A stretch of DNA of 42,174 nucleotides from Geminocystis sp050753365 (GCF_050753365.1 NZ_JBLZFY010000031.1:1-42174); one strand, 5' to 3'; positions 1-8,579 are shown, counted from the first letter of the stretch. Notes: generated by a model not told the origin, from the sequence alone. Program-made: numbers and translations.

Positions 1-139
1 CTCTCCCCCCTTTCCCCCCTTTCCCTCTTATCTTCATCATTTTATAGTTCACTCAAATAACTATAATTTCTGAGGGGCTTCTCTTTTCTGATAAAATCTT
101 AATGAAATTTTAAAATATGTAAATAAACTTAACAATATA
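1..139. repeat. C/T-rich tandem repeat and leader of ycf39
   Basis: The first 30 or so bases are short C/T-rich tandem units (CTTTCCC-like), the same class of low-complexity repeat that closes the window on the other strand. The rest, up to the start of the Ycf39-like gene, is AT-rich with no recognisable gene. It presumably carries that gene's promoter, but I could not pick convincing -35 and -10 boxes. Confidence 0.5.
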
Positions 140-1111
140 ATGAAAATTTTAGTTGTAGGTGGTACAGGTACGCTAGGCAGACAAATAGTCCGCCATGCCA
201 TAGATAAAGATTACCAAGTGCGCTGTTTAGTCAGAAATAATGGAAAAGCGAGTTTTTTGAAGGAATGGGGGGCGGAATTAGTAAAGGGTGATCTTTGTAA
301 GCCAAAAACGTTAACATCTGCTTTAGAAGGGGTTGATATTGTTATTGATGCGGCAACAGCAAGGGCGACAGATTCTCTCAGAATCCAAGAGGTGGATTGG
401 CAGGGTAAACTTAATTTGATTGAAGCCTCTAAACAGGCAAATATTAAGCGCTATATTTTCTTTTCGATTCTCAATGCTAAGGATTTTGAAAATGTGCCTT
501 TAATGGATATTAAGCATTGTACGGAGTTATTTTTACAAGAGTGTGGTTTAGATTATACCATTCTCAGATTAGCCGGATTTATGCAGGGTTTAATTGGGCA
601 ATATGGTATTCCTATTCTGGATAATCAAGCGGTGTGGGTAAGCGGTGAAAATACTCCTATTGCTTATATGAATACTCAAGATATTGCTAAATTTGCTGTT
701 AAAGCGATCGAAATCCCTGATACTAATAATAATATATACCCTGTGGTGGGAACTCGATCGTGGACTGGGGAGGAAATTATCCAACTTTGTGAGCGATTAT
801 CAGGCAAACAAGCGAAGATTTCTCGTATTCCCTTAAATTTACTGCGGTTTTTGCGTGGTTTTACCCGTTGGTTTAAATGGACTCTCAATATTTCTGATAG
901 ACTAGCCTTCGGGGAAGTGTTAGCTAGTGGTAAACCCATGAATGCAGATATGACAGAAATCTATCAAACTTTTCAACTTAATCCCGAAGAAACTACTACT
1001 TTAGAAGCCTATATGCAGGAATATTTCGATCGAATTATGAAGAAAATCAAAGAAATCGATTATGAAAAAAGTAAAATGAAAAAACGCAAAAAAAGCAGTT
1101 TCTTTAAATAG
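140..1111 (+). CDS. ycf39: Ycf39-like NAD(P)-binding protein (photosystem II assembly factor)
   Basis: This 323-residue atypical short-chain dehydrogenase belongs to the NmrA/Ycf39 group. Residues 7-13 (GGTGTLG) form the dinucleotide-binding glycine motif at the end of the first beta strand, and the segment around DIVIDAATAR and YIFFSIL follows the Ycf39/HCF244 pattern. Family knowledge: Ycf39 acts with Hlip proteins at the thylakoid in early photosystem II assembly, helping deliver chlorophyll to newly made D1; it is not a classical oxidoreductase. The C-terminal tail beyond residue 300 is lysine-rich (KKRKK) and probably flexible. The gene stands alone, followed by 280 bp of repeat-rich spacer. 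Assignment to Ycf39 rather than a generic NmrA protein rests on overall similarity recalled by eye. Confidence 0.85.
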   Translation: MKILVVGGTGTLGRQIVRHAIDKDYQVRCLVRNNGKASFLKEWGAELVKGDLCKPKTLTSALEGVDIVIDAATARATDSLRIQEVDWQGKLNLIEASKQANIKRYIFFSILNAKDFENVPLMDIKHCTELFLQECGLDYTILRLAGFMQGLIGQYGIPILDNQAVWVSGENTPIAYMNTQDIAKFAVKAIEIPDTNNNIYPVVGTRSWTGEEIIQLCERLSGKQAKISRIPLNLLRFLRGFTRWFKWTLNISDRLAFGEVLASGKPMNADMTEIYQTFQLNPEETTTLEAYMQEYFDRIMKKIKEIDYEKSKMKKRKKSSFFK

Positions 1112-1394
1112 TGAATAGTTGATAGTTAATAGTGAATAGTGATACAGTGAATAATAGATATTTATAAATGGATAGTTATTAATTTTAAATTTTCAATTCT
1201 CATAATCGCTTTAGCCGATTTTTGCTATAAGCCTTGTCAATTTATTGCAAGGCGGTTAATGATAACTTTATCAGTCTGCAAGACGGTTAATGATAAAATC
1301 CGAAAAATCTCTAAATCTTAATTATTAATGACTCTGAATTGCAAGAGATTGCTTCGTAACCTCGCAATGACTAAATTTTATTTTTAAATTAATT
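1112..1394. repeat. Repeat-rich intergenic spacer
   Basis: No gene is visible here. From 1112 to about 1165 there are degenerate TAGTGAA-type heptamers. A 21-bp unit containing GCGGTTAATGATAA or GACGGTTAATGATAA occurs twice, at 1245-1265 and 1276-1296. Bases 1345-1371 are a copy of the dispersed GATTGCTTCG...CGCAATGAC repeat found at six other sites in the window. The promoter of sufS should lie near the right end. Confidence 0.6.
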
Positions 1395-2657
1395 ATGACA
1401 ATAACTCAAGTAAAAACTATTGCTGATGAGGTTAGGGGAGATTTTCCTATCCTTCATCAAAAAATTCACGATAAACCCCTAATTTATCTTGATAATGCAG
1501 CAACATCCCAAAAACCAAACGCTGTTATCGATGCTTTACGTCATTACTATGAATATGATAACGCCAATGTCCACCGAGGGGCGCATACTCTAAGCGGAAG
1601 GGCTACGGATGGGTACGAAGGTGCTAGAGATAAAGTTGCTAAATTTATCAACGCCAAAAGTCGTAATGAGATTGTCTATGCTAGAAATGCCAGTGAAGCT
1701 ATTAACATCGTTGCCTATACTTGGGGTTTAAATACCTTAAAAGCAGGAGATGAAATTATTTTAACAGTAATGGAACATCATAGTAATATTGTTCCTTGGC
1801 AAATTATCGCCCAAAAAACAGGCGCAATTATTAAGTTTGTAGAATTAACCCCTACTCAGGAATTTGACTTCAATCACTATCAATCCCTCTTATCCGATAA
1901 GACAAAATTAGTGTCAGTTGTTCATGTTTCCAATACTTTAGGTTGTATCAATCCTGTTAAAAAAATCATCAATTTAGCTCATCAATACGGTGCTAAAGTT
2001 TTAATTGATGCTTGTCAGAGTTTACCCCATTTGTCGATCGATGTACAACGGATGGATTGTGATTGGCTTGTAGGTTCAGGACATAAAATGTGTGCTACTA
2101 CGGGTATCGGCTTTTTATACGGTAAGGAAGAATTATTATTAGAGATGCCTCCTTTTCTCGGCGGTGGCGAAATGATTGCAGACGTATATTTAGATCATTT
2201 TACCTGCGGTGAATTACCCCATAAATTTGAAGCGGGTACACCAGCCATCGGGGAAGCCATTGCTTTAGGGGCGGCGGTGGATTATCTTACTAAAATCGGC
2301 ATGGAGAATATTCATCATTACGAGGAAGAGTTGACGGCTTATCTTTTTAAACAGTTAAACGAAATACCAGACTTAGAAATCTATGGGAATCAACCCACTG
2401 CTGATGGTAAAGGAAGGGCGGCTTTAGCTTCTTTTAACGTTAAAGATATTCACTGTAGCGATTTAGCCACACTTTTAGATCATGAAGGTATTGCAATTCG
2501 ATCGGGTCATCATTGTACCCAACCCTTACACCGTTATTTAAACATATCGGGAAGCGCCAGAGCAAGTCTCTATTTTTACAATACTTTTGCGGATATTGAT
2601 GCTTTTATTGTAGCCCTTAAAGGTTCGATCGACTTCTTTCGCCAAATGGAGGAATAA
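1395..2657 (+). CDS. sufS: SufS-type cysteine desulfurase
   Basis: A 420-residue PLP enzyme that takes sulfur from cysteine, leaving alanine and an enzyme-bound persulfide used for Fe-S cluster assembly. The PLP lysine is K231 in GSGHKMCA, and the persulfide cysteine is C374 in IRSGHHCTQPLH. The RSGHHC setting and the length are those of the SufS (group II) family rather than IscS. Other group II hallmarks include YLDNAATSQKP near residue 31 and HHSNIVPW near 128. In many cyanobacteria sufS follows sufB, sufC and sufD; here none of them is adjacent, so the gene appears detached from its operon or that operon lies elsewhere. The ATG has no strong Shine-Dalgarno sequence, which is common in this genome. 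Confidence 0.95.
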   Translation: MTITQVKTIADEVRGDFPILHQKIHDKPLIYLDNAATSQKPNAVIDALRHYYEYDNANVHRGAHTLSGRATDGYEGARDKVAKFINAKSRNEIVYARNASEAINIVAYTWGLNTLKAGDEIILTVMEHHSNIVPWQIIAQKTGAIIKFVELTPTQEFDFNHYQSLLSDKTKLVSVVHVSNTLGCINPVKKIINLAHQYGAKVLIDACQSLPHLSIDVQRMDCDWLVGSGHKMCATTGIGFLYGKEELLLEMPPFLGGGEMIADVYLDHFTCGELPHKFEAGTPAIGEAIALGAAVDYLTKIGMENIHHYEEELTAYLFKQLNEIPDLEIYGNQPTADGKGRAALASFNVKDIHCSDLATLLDHEGIAIRSGHHCTQPLHRYLNISGSARASLYFYNTFADIDAFIVALKGSIDFFRQMEE

Positions 2658-2695
2658 TTAACAATTAACAATTAACAATTAACAATGAATAAAAA

Positions 2696-2764
2696 AGTTC
2701 AATTTATTGAACGATACCATATTAGCCGTGTAATAAATTACACGGTGAGCTATTGATTAACACC
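2696..2764 (-). repeat. Two-hairpin interspersed element, copy A
   Basis: About 69 bp related to the elements at 11234, 24384 and 36885, here in reverse orientation. It contains two short hairpins: GTTCAAT/ATTGAAC at 2697-2712 and the 20-bp near-palindrome CCGTGTAATAAATTACACGG at 2726-2745, then TGATTAACACCC, which is the reverse complement of the GGGTGTTAATCA end of the other copies. Confidence 0.75.
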
Positions 2765-2818
2765 CAAAAATCAATTCAATTTTCTGGATTATTAACCATC
2801 TCCATCAATTGACAAAAG

Positions 2819-2834
2819 AAGGGTTAAAACCCTT
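2819..2834. repeat. Small hairpin AAGGGTT-AA-AACCCTT
   Basis: A 7-bp perfect stem with a two-base loop, followed by ACTACGAA. It is a common kind of dispersed cyanobacterial palindrome, lying about 50 bp before the DUF2854 gene. It has no T tract and is unlikely to be a terminator on its own. Confidence 0.5.
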
Positions 2835-2881
2835 ACTACGAACAATTCAAATTAATAACACCTTTTAAAGTATAAAAAATT

Positions 2882-3427
2882 ATGTTGCGAAAAATTCCTT
2901 TAGCATTAGTCGGTTTAGTGGTAGGCTCAATCTTAACAGTAATGGGATTTTATGCCTATGCTGTTGGTAACTCTACCCTCAACTTAGCAGGGTTTTTCTA
3001 CGGTATTCCCTTGTTATTAGGGGGTTTGGCTTTGAAAGCCGCCGAGTTAAAACCCATACCTTTTGCAGAAGTTACCCCCCCCGAAGTTGTTGCCTTGAGA
3101 AATGAAAAGGCGACGGATACTCAAAATCAATTAAGAAAAGATGTCACTCGTTATCGTTACGGGCAAGAAGCTCATTTAGATGATGCTTTACAACGTATTG
3201 GCTTAAGTCCTACAGATGATGAACGACCAATTTTAACTAAAATAAAAGAGACTAATATTAATGATCATTATGCGCTGATTTTAATTTTTAATTCTCCTTT
3301 AATAACCTTTGAACAGTGGTTAGAAAAACAGGAAAAAATTACTAAATTTTTTGGTCCAAATATTACTGTTGATATTGCCAAAAAAGATGATAATTTTATC
3401 GAATTAGCGTTAATTTCTGTTTTATAA
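2882..3427 (+). CDS. DUF2854 family membrane protein
   Basis: A 181-residue protein with two hydrophobic segments near residues 5-27 and 37-55, followed by a soluble domain of about 120 residues. The N-terminus (a short basic start, then glycine-rich helices and ALKAAELKPIPF) is the pattern I recall for DUF2854, a family conserved in cyanobacteria and plant chloroplasts with no established biochemical role. The second helix is followed by a proline-rich linker (AEVTPPEVV), then a charged region with a predicted alpha/beta fold. It lies 51 bp upstream of the tautomerase-like gene on the same strand, so the two could share a transcript. The function is unknown to me. Confidence 0.75.
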   Translation: MLRKIPLALVGLVVGSILTVMGFYAYAVGNSTLNLAGFFYGIPLLLGGLALKAAELKPIPFAEVTPPEVVALRNEKATDTQNQLRKDVTRYRYGQEAHLDDALQRIGLSPTDDERPILTKIKETNINDHYALILIFNSPLITFEQWLEKQEKITKFFGPNITVDIAKKDDNFIELALISVL

Positions 3428-3477
3428 TTAACTGCCTTCAATTAATTAAATTTAACTACCTACTTATAGATAAAAAT

Positions 3478-3828
3478 ATGCCTTTAATTAAAGTTAAAAC
3501 CTCAATTTCTCATCCCGAATCAGATATAGTTAATGATTTATTAACTAATTTGTCAGCAAAATTAGCAAAACACTTAAGTAAACCTGAATCCTATGTAATG
3601 ACAAGTTTTGAGTCAAATATTCCCATGACTTTCGGCGGTACTTTTGAGCCTGTTTGTTATGTGGAAATCAAAAGTGTAGGCACTATGAGTGCTAATCAAA
3701 CTAAAGCCATGAGTCAAGATTTTTGTACAGAAATTAATCAAGTTTTAACTATCCCTAAAAATCGAATTTATATAGAATTTAACGACTCTAAAGGTTATCT
3801 TTGGGGCTGGAATGGAAGTACATTTTAG
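3478..3828 (+). CDS. Phenylpyruvate tautomerase / MIF-related protein
   Basis: A 116-residue member of the tautomerase superfamily with the macrophage migration inhibitory factor fold. The catalytic proline follows the initiator methionine directly (MPLIKVKTS), as needed for an N-terminal Pro2 after methionine removal. The conserved YVMTSFE and the ending FNDSKGYLWGWNGSTF match bacterial and cyanobacterial MIF homologues of about 115 residues. Known members interconvert keto and enol forms of phenylpyruvate as trimers, but the physiological substrate in cyanobacteria is not established. It follows the DUF2854 gene closely and precedes an ABC permease by 55 bp; no functional link is evident. 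Confidence 0.88.
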   Translation: MPLIKVKTSISHPESDIVNDLLTNLSAKLAKHLSKPESYVMTSFESNIPMTFGGTFEPVCYVEIKSVGTMSANQTKAMSQDFCTEINQVLTIPKNRIYIEFNDSKGYLWGWNGSTF

Positions 3829-3883
3829 TTAATAGTGAATAGTGGAGAATTATTAATTGTTAATTATTAATTGTTGATTTTCT

Positions 3884-4657
3884 ATGAATATCATTCGTAT
3901 TTTTGCCATCGCAACTAATGGTTTTAGAGAAGTAATTAGAGATCGTATTTTATATGTTCTTGCTTTTTTTGTTTTATTATTAGTCTTAGCGTCTCGTATT
4001 TTACCCCCTATCGCCGTCAGTGCCGATGAAAAAATTTTTTTAGATTTGGGAATTGGTGCTATAAGTTTATTAGGTTCGATCGTGGCGATATTTGTAGGTA
4101 CTGGATTAATAAACAAAGAAATAGAAAAAAGAACAGTCTTAATTTTAGTACCAAAACCTCTTACCAGTACAGAATTTATCATTGGCAAACACTTAGGTTT
4201 ATCAGGAGTTTTAATCGTCTTAGTAGCCACCATGACAGGGTTTTATTTTGCGATGATGAGTCTGTTAGGCATGAATTACCCTTTACAAAGTTTATTGATT
4301 GCAATTGGGTATATTCTCTTAGAATTAATGCTATTAACTGCTATAGCTATGACATTTGGTGTGTTTACCAGTTCTATTTTAGCAACCCTTCTTAGTTTTG
4401 GGGTGTATATTATGGGACATTTAACTAGAGATTTGTTACAATTAGGTAAAATCACTGAGAATCCGGGCATAGAAAGACTTACAAAAGGGCTATTTTTAAT
4501 TTTGCCAGATTTAGAAAGATTAAATTTAAAAAATGAAGCGGTTTATAATATTTTACCTAGCACTGGTGAATTGATAAATAGCTTAATTTATGCCATTTTA
4601 TATATAATTCTTTTATTAACCATCACTATCACTATATTTTCTCGTCGTCAATTCTAA
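3884..4657 (+). CDS. ABC-2 type transporter permease
   Basis: A 257-residue integral membrane protein with about six hydrophobic segments, near residues 20-40, 55-75, 100-120, 130-165, 165-185 and 230-250. The layout resembles ABC-2 permeases: a first helix, a short external loop, then the motif VGTGLINKEIEKRTVLILVPKPLTS, which resembles the coupling region where the ATPase docks. No ATP-binding partner is next to it, so its ATPase must be encoded elsewhere. The ATG at 3884 follows a run of TTAATTATTAATTG-like repeats with no clear ribosome site. The substrate cannot be inferred. Confidence 0.8.
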   Translation: MNIIRIFAIATNGFREVIRDRILYVLAFFVLLLVLASRILPPIAVSADEKIFLDLGIGAISLLGSIVAIFVGTGLINKEIEKRTVLILVPKPLTSTEFIIGKHLGLSGVLIVLVATMTGFYFAMMSLLGMNYPLQSLLIAIGYILLELMLLTAIAMTFGVFTSSILATLLSFGVYIMGHLTRDLLQLGKITENPGIERLTKGLFLILPDLERLNLKNEAVYNILPSTGELINSLIYAILYIILLLTITITIFSRRQF

Positions 4658-4839
4658 GTAAGAGGATGCTGAAAAAGTCTTTTGGTGAAGGTAGGCAAAG
4701 AGGCAAGAGGCAAGAGGCAAGAGGCAAGAGGCAAAAGTAGTATTATTCTCCTAGTCTCCTAGTCTCCTATTCTCTTAGTCTTCCCTCTTTCTTTTATCGA
4801 TATTCTCCTTCATTTTAGCTCAGTAAAACCTTACAAAAT
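4658..4839. repeat. GGCAAGA heptamer array and CTAGTCTC repeats
   Basis: At 4694-4737 the unit AGGCAAG is repeated about six times, followed at about 4748-4782 by tandem CTAGTCTC-like units. Just before, GCTGAAAAAGTCTTTTGGTG (4669-4688) is a copy of a short dispersed motif also seen near 12645, 33288 and 42087. No gene is visible. The remaining 55 bp lead into the histidine kinase gene. Confidence 0.7.
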
Positions 4840-6084
4840 ATGGATAATAACCTAATTTTAGACAGAGTTAATATTAGAGAAATTCATGACAATTTATTGT
4901 TGTTATTAGAAAGTGTTGATGACATTAATATTTTCTGTGAGTCTTGCGTTAAAATACTCGCTCAATATTTAAAATTAAAGTGTTTAATGTTGGCTATTCC
5001 TCATCAAGATAAAATGGAGGTAGTTTATCAATATCTTGATCATAATGAATCAACTCAATATTTATCCCGACTTTTTGAAATTATAACCTCTGATTTTGAT
5101 AATTTAGATCATCATTTTGAGATTTATTTCGATCGAACTTGTTATAAGTATATCAATATTGATGATAATTTAAAAAATAATAATATCAACTATTTATATC
5201 TTTTACCACTACATTATAAAAAAAGATATTTCGGAAATATATTAATAGGAATTGAGTATTTTTTATTATCAGACAATGAAGTAAAAAAAATCTTCACTTT
5301 AATATGCAAATATTTAGCTATTTATCTTTATCATAAAGAATTAGAATGTCGAGAAAAAGAGATTCAGAAAAAAGAAGAAATATTAACTAAAAATAAAATA
5401 AACCAAAGTCAATATTTATCACACATGAATCACGAATTACGCACTCCGATTTCTGCGGTGATAGGCTTTGCTAAAATGTTGCAACAACAGTTATACGGTG
5501 AATTAAATCCCAAACAAATTCAATATGTAGAGGCAATTTATCAATCAGGAAAGTACTTATTAGATTTAATTAATGATTTATTAGATTTGTCAAAAATTGA
5601 AGCTCAAAAAGAGGAATTATATATCGAAAAAATATTAGTCCATGAGTTATGTGAATCTTGTTTAGCCTTAATTAAACCAAAAGCTGAAGAAAAAAAACTA
5701 GAGTTAATTTTAACTATTGTCGATCGAGTGGAATATTGTTATATTGATTATCGTCGCATTAAACAAGTTTTACTAAATTTATTATCAAATGCGGTTAAAT
5801 TTACTGAAAAAGGCTCAATTACTTTAGAGGTTAAACAAGATAATCATAACTTATTTTTTAGAGTTTTTGATACGGGAATTGGCATAAAAAAAGAATCACA
5901 ACACAAATTATTTCAACCTTTTTCTCAATTAAATACTCCTCTCCATCGACAATGTAAAGGTACAGGATTAGGGCTATTTATTTCCAGAGAATTAGCAAAA
6001 CTTCATGGAGGAGATATTACTTTAATATCAGAAGAAAATCAAGGTAGTTGTTTCACATTAAACCTTCCGCAAAAACCCAGTTGA
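4840..6084 (+). CDS. GAF-like sensor histidine kinase
   Basis: A 414-residue cytoplasmic histidine kinase with no transmembrane segment. Residues 1-165 look like a divergent GAF-type sensor domain, followed by a short charged coiled coil (about 166-190). HisKA holds the phospho-acceptor H198 in SHMNHELRTP, and HATPase_c carries the N box (LLNLLSNAVKFT), G1 (DTGIGI) and G2 (GTGLGLFIS). All kinase motifs are intact, so it should autophosphorylate and pass phosphate to a response regulator. No regulator gene is adjacent, making it an orphan kinase, which is common in cyanobacteria. The sensor domain has no visible bilin-binding cysteine motif; the signal is unknown. Confidence 0.9.
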   Translation: MDNNLILDRVNIREIHDNLLLLLESVDDINIFCESCVKILAQYLKLKCLMLAIPHQDKMEVVYQYLDHNESTQYLSRLFEIITSDFDNLDHHFEIYFDRTCYKYINIDDNLKNNNINYLYLLPLHYKKRYFGNILIGIEYFLLSDNEVKKIFTLICKYLAIYLYHKELECREKEIQKKEEILTKNKINQSQYLSHMNHELRTPISAVIGFAKMLQQQLYGELNPKQIQYVEAIYQSGKYLLDLINDLLDLSKIEAQKEELYIEKILVHELCESCLALIKPKAEEKKLELILTIVDRVEYCYIDYRRIKQVLLNLLSNAVKFTEKGSITLEVKQDNHNLFFRVFDTGIGIKKESQHKLFQPFSQLNTPLHRQCKGTGLGLFISRELAKLHGGDITLISEENQGSCFTLNLPQKPS

Positions 6085-6100
6085 ATAAGGGAGGACAAAT

Positions 6101-6152
6101 CTAAGTTTACTGATAAAGAAAGGCAAGAGGCAAAAGTTAATATCCGTCTTAG
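6101..6152. repeat. Short internally deleted copy of the 130-bp MITE-like element
   Basis: Begins with CTAAGTTTACTGATAAAG, continues through GGCAAGAGGCAAAA, and ends with CGTCTTAG. Both ends match those of the longer elements at 14902-15030 and 38756-38886, but the interior is much shorter. The rest of the gap to the next gene (to 6287) shows nothing else that I recognise. Confidence 0.5.
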
Positions 6153-6287
6153 CTTATCAATATTTTTTGAAAAGGGTTTTTTCAAAGCCGGGGTAAAATT
6201 GCATTTTATAACCATTAAAAATAGCTAAATTTCTTGTTAATTATAGTTTTCAGTTATACCAAATTTCGAGAATAAAAAAATCCTGAT

Positions 6288-7016
6288 TTAGTTTGGCTTC
6301 TTGATAAGATAGTGTAAAAATAGTTCTTCTTTTATTTGTTTTACTTCTATTAACTTTAGCTCGATCGAACTGCTAAATAAATTATTATCTAGTAGATTAG
6401 TGGCGTTTTTATGTCCGATAATTAAAGGACAAATTGTTAACCATAAATCATCAATTAAATTTTCTTGTAAAAGAGAAGATATTAACTGACTTCCCCCTAA
6501 AATAGCAATTTTGTGATAGTTTAAAGCATAAATTTTTTTTAAAATATCCTGCCAATTAAAGGGATAATCAAAAGTAAATATTTGCTCAAAAAAACTAGCA
6601 TTATTTTCGCTGTTAAAAGTCTTAATTTGTTCTTGCCAATATATTAAACCTCGATTCGTAGTTAACAATCCACGATGTAAAGGTTGCGAAAAAAAAGGTA
6701 TATCAGGAGGAATATTTCCAGAGGGAGAACAAACAATATTTAACGGTTGTAATGGTTGATTTTTTTTCTGTCTTTTTGCTAACAAATAAGGATTTTTAAT
6801 TACTAAACTTGTACCGTAGGCTCGTAAAGTATTACCACCAAAAATAATGGCATCATATTCAGATATTTTACTTTCTAAATGCTCTAAATCGGCTTTACTA
6901 CTAAATCTAGCAGGTTTATCCGATGCTATGCTGATTTTACCATCGACACTCATAGCCACGATCGCACTTAGACTAGGTAATTCAGGGTTTATGGTATTAA
7001 TTTTTTTGTTGCTCAT
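6288..7016 (-). CDS. RibD C-terminal domain (dihydrofolate-reductase-like) protein
   Basis: A 242-residue stand-alone RibD-C/DHFR-fold reductase. The opening SLSAIVAMSVDGKIS is the first strand and glycine turn of the family; FGGNTLRAYG and KIAILGGSQLISSLLQ form the NADPH-binding segments, and LIDDLWLTICPLIIGH closes the domain. In riboflavin synthesis this fold reduces the ribosyl side chain of the aminopyrimidine. Stand-alone cyanobacterial copies may do that, or may be a paralogue of unknown substrate, since the deaminase half of RibD is absent. It is transcribed towards the histidine kinase gene. It is divergent from the brn remnant; the ATG at 7016 was chosen because no earlier in-frame start is as good. 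Confidence 0.85.
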   Translation of the reverse strand: MSNKKINTINPELPSLSAIVAMSVDGKISIASDKPARFSSKADLEHLESKISEYDAIIFGGNTLRAYGTSLVIKNPYLLAKRQKKNQPLQPLNIVCSPSGNIPPDIPFFSQPLHRGLLTTNRGLIYWQEQIKTFNSENNASFFEQIFTFDYPFNWQDILKKIYALNYHKIAILGGSQLISSLLQENLIDDLWLTICPLIIGHKNATNLLDNNLFSSSIELKLIEVKQIKEELFLHYLIKKPN

Positions 7017-7086
7017 TGGTTGGTGAATAAGTCGTAAAAGCTATTAAAATCAAGGATTAAGACACTATAGATTAACAAAAAGGTAG

Positions 7087-7200
7087 GCAATTTTGATTAT
7101 TTTTTTACACCAAAGAGGAGAGATGATTATGATTATATCAGCCCGTAAATCCCATAAAAAAGAGAGGTTAAAATATGACGACTATTATAGTCAAAGCTAA
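7087..7200 (+). pseudogene. brnT: Truncated brnT toxin remnant
   Basis: Reading from an in-frame stop at 7084-7086, the frame encodes about 37 residues including LHQRGEMIMIISARK, followed by SHKKERLKYDDY and a stop at 7198-7200. This resembles the C-terminal end of BrnT toxins, where a RIISARK-type motif followed by a KKER-type segment closes the fold. The N-terminal half, about 50 residues, is missing. A start at 7123 (with GGAG just upstream) could still give a 25-residue peptide. The reading frame overlaps the start of the downstream brnA by 26 bases, the arrangement expected for a brnTA operon. Family assignment is by recalled motif only. Confidence 0.6.
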
Positions 7201-7369
7201 TAAAATTCCCCCCATGACGGAAGAAAGAATGAAAGAAATTGAGGCAATACCAGATGAAGATATTGATTTCTCTGATATACCTGAATTAGATGATGAATGG
7301 TTCAAAAAGGCTCAATTAGTGGATTATTCCAAAGGCGAAAAATATAAACCATTAATGAAAAACCCTTGA
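7175..7369 (+). CDS. brnA: BrnA-like antitoxin
   Basis: A 64-residue acidic protein: an N-terminal stretch (TTIIVKANKIPPMTEERM), then an acidic core (IPDEDIDFSDIPELDDEWF) and a basic end. The DEDIDFSDIPELDDEWFKKA pattern is typical of the BrnA and related cyanobacterial antitoxins encoded beside BrnT. It seems intact although its toxin gene is reduced to a fragment. Translation probably starts at the ATG at 7175 after AGAGAGG at 7161-7167. In active modules BrnA binds the toxin and represses the operon; here it may be an orphan. Confidence in the family is moderate because the protein is so short. Confidence 0.65.
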   Translation: MTTIIVKANKIPPMTEERMKEIEAIPDEDIDFSDIPELDDEWFKKAQLVDYSKGEKYKPLMKNP

Positions 7370-7630
7370 TACCTTGTTTTTTACCCTAATTTTAACCAAT
7401 AAACATGGTGGGCAATGCCCACCCTAGAGTCATTTTGGATTGCAAACTAAGCCCGTTTTAGCTTATCCTCAATTTATCATTGATTATTCTCCATCAATTG
7501 TTGCTCAACTATTGATTAATTTCTATTAATATTTTTTCTCCCTCTAAATTGAAAAAAGCTATCCATGAACAATTTTAATATCCCCTTGTTTAATAATATG
7601 ATTGTTTGAAAAATTACAATAATATCAATT
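7370..7630. repeat. Spacer with palindrome GGTGGGCAATGCCCACC
   Basis: Bases 7407-7423 form a strong palindromic hairpin that recurs at 31084-31102. It could end brnA transcription, although no T tract follows. The stretch ATTGCAAACTAAGCCCGTTTTAGC (about 7440-7463) loosely resembles an end of the MITE-like element. The last 60 bp are AT-rich and should hold the argB promoter. No gene is visible. Confidence 0.5.
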
Positions 7631-8518
7631 ATGAAAAAAGACCTTAAGGAAAGTGAGTATTTTTTAGAAACTGAAGCCACTAGAGTTAGAGTTTTGAGTG
7701 AGGCGTTACCCTACATACAAAAATTTGCAGGACGTACGATCGTAGTAAAATATGGCGGAGCGGCGATGAAAGATGGTACTCTGAAAGAATATGTCATTAG
7801 AGATATTGTCTTTTTAGCCTCTGTGGGAGTACGTCCTGTAGTTGTTCATGGAGGCGGTCCCGAAATCAACACTTGGTTGACAAAATTAGGCATTGAGCCT
7901 CAATTTAAGGACGGTTTAAGGGTAACGGATGCCGCTACTATGGATGTAGTCGAAATGGTATTGGTGGGAAGGGTTAATAAAGAATTGGTAACGATGGTTA
8001 ATAATGCTGGGGGCAAAGCCGTTGGTATCTGTGGCAAGGATGGTGATTTAGTACTAGCTCGATCGGTCGATCGAGAAAAAGTCGGTTTTGTGGGAGAGGT
8101 AATGAGTGTTGATAGTAGCCTCGTGGAATCTTTAGTTAAAAGTGGTTATGTTCCTATTATTTCTAGTGTAGCGGCTGATGTGGATGGTCAAGCACACAAT
8201 ATCAATGCGGATACTATTGCAGGAGAAATCGCCGCCGCTTTAGGTGCAGAAAAATTAATCCTCTTGACGGATACCCCCGGTATTTTAGAGGATTATAAAG
8301 ACCCTTCTACTTTACTTTATAAACTATCGATTCAAGATGCAAGAGACTTGATCGATCGAGGTGTGGTCGGCGGTGGTATGATTCCTAAAGTTACTTGCTG
8401 TGTTCGATCGTTAGCACAAGGAGTAAAAGCTGCGCATATCATCGATGGCAGAATACCCCATGCGTTGTTACTAGAAATCTTCACCGATGACGGTATTGGC
8501 TCAATGATTGTACCGTAA
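7631..8518 (+). CDS. argB: Acetylglutamate kinase
   Basis: A 295-residue amino-acid kinase that phosphorylates N-acetylglutamate in the second step of arginine synthesis. Visible motifs are VVKYGGAAM near residue 39 (phosphate binding), VVHGGGPEIN near 73 (acetylglutamate and ATP), NADTIAGEIAAAL near 195, LLTDTPGI near 215 and GGGMIPKV near 245. The N-terminal helix (about residues 9-28: TEATRVRVLSEALPYIQKF) is the extension that forms the arginine-sensitive hexamer; in cyanobacteria this form is relieved of arginine inhibition by PII. Full length and no anomalies. It stands alone, as arg genes usually do in cyanobacteria. Confidence 0.96.
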   Translation: MKKDLKESEYFLETEATRVRVLSEALPYIQKFAGRTIVVKYGGAAMKDGTLKEYVIRDIVFLASVGVRPVVVHGGGPEINTWLTKLGIEPQFKDGLRVTDAATMDVVEMVLVGRVNKELVTMVNNAGGKAVGICGKDGDLVLARSVDREKVGFVGEVMSVDSSLVESLVKSGYVPIISSVAADVDGQAHNINADTIAGEIAAALGAEKLILLTDTPGILEDYKDPSTLLYKLSIQDARDLIDRGVVGGGMIPKVTCCVRSLAQGVKAAHIIDGRIPHALLLEIFTDDGIGSMIVP

Positions 8519-8549
8519 TGAAGAGAGACAGAAAGACTCTGATGAGGTT

Positions 8550-8569
8550 GGGTTTAATATATTAAACCC
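8550..8569. terminator. Palindrome GGGTTTAATATATTAAACCC after argB
   Basis: A perfect 20-bp inverted repeat, 31 bp past the argB stop, in a spacer between two converging genes. It belongs to the same palindrome class as the hairpin at 16464-16484. It could serve as a terminator in both directions, though no T tract follows on the plus strand. Confidence 0.45.
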
Positions 8570-8579
8570 CTACATCCCT

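Noticed and set aside
3853..4233. 126-codon open frame on the minus strand
   Set aside because: It is antisense to the ABC-2 permease, which has clear membrane-protein coding features. I read it as a shadow frame.
7423..7470. Fragment of the MITE-like element near 7440
   Set aside because: Only a short loose match to one end; too weak to list as a copy.
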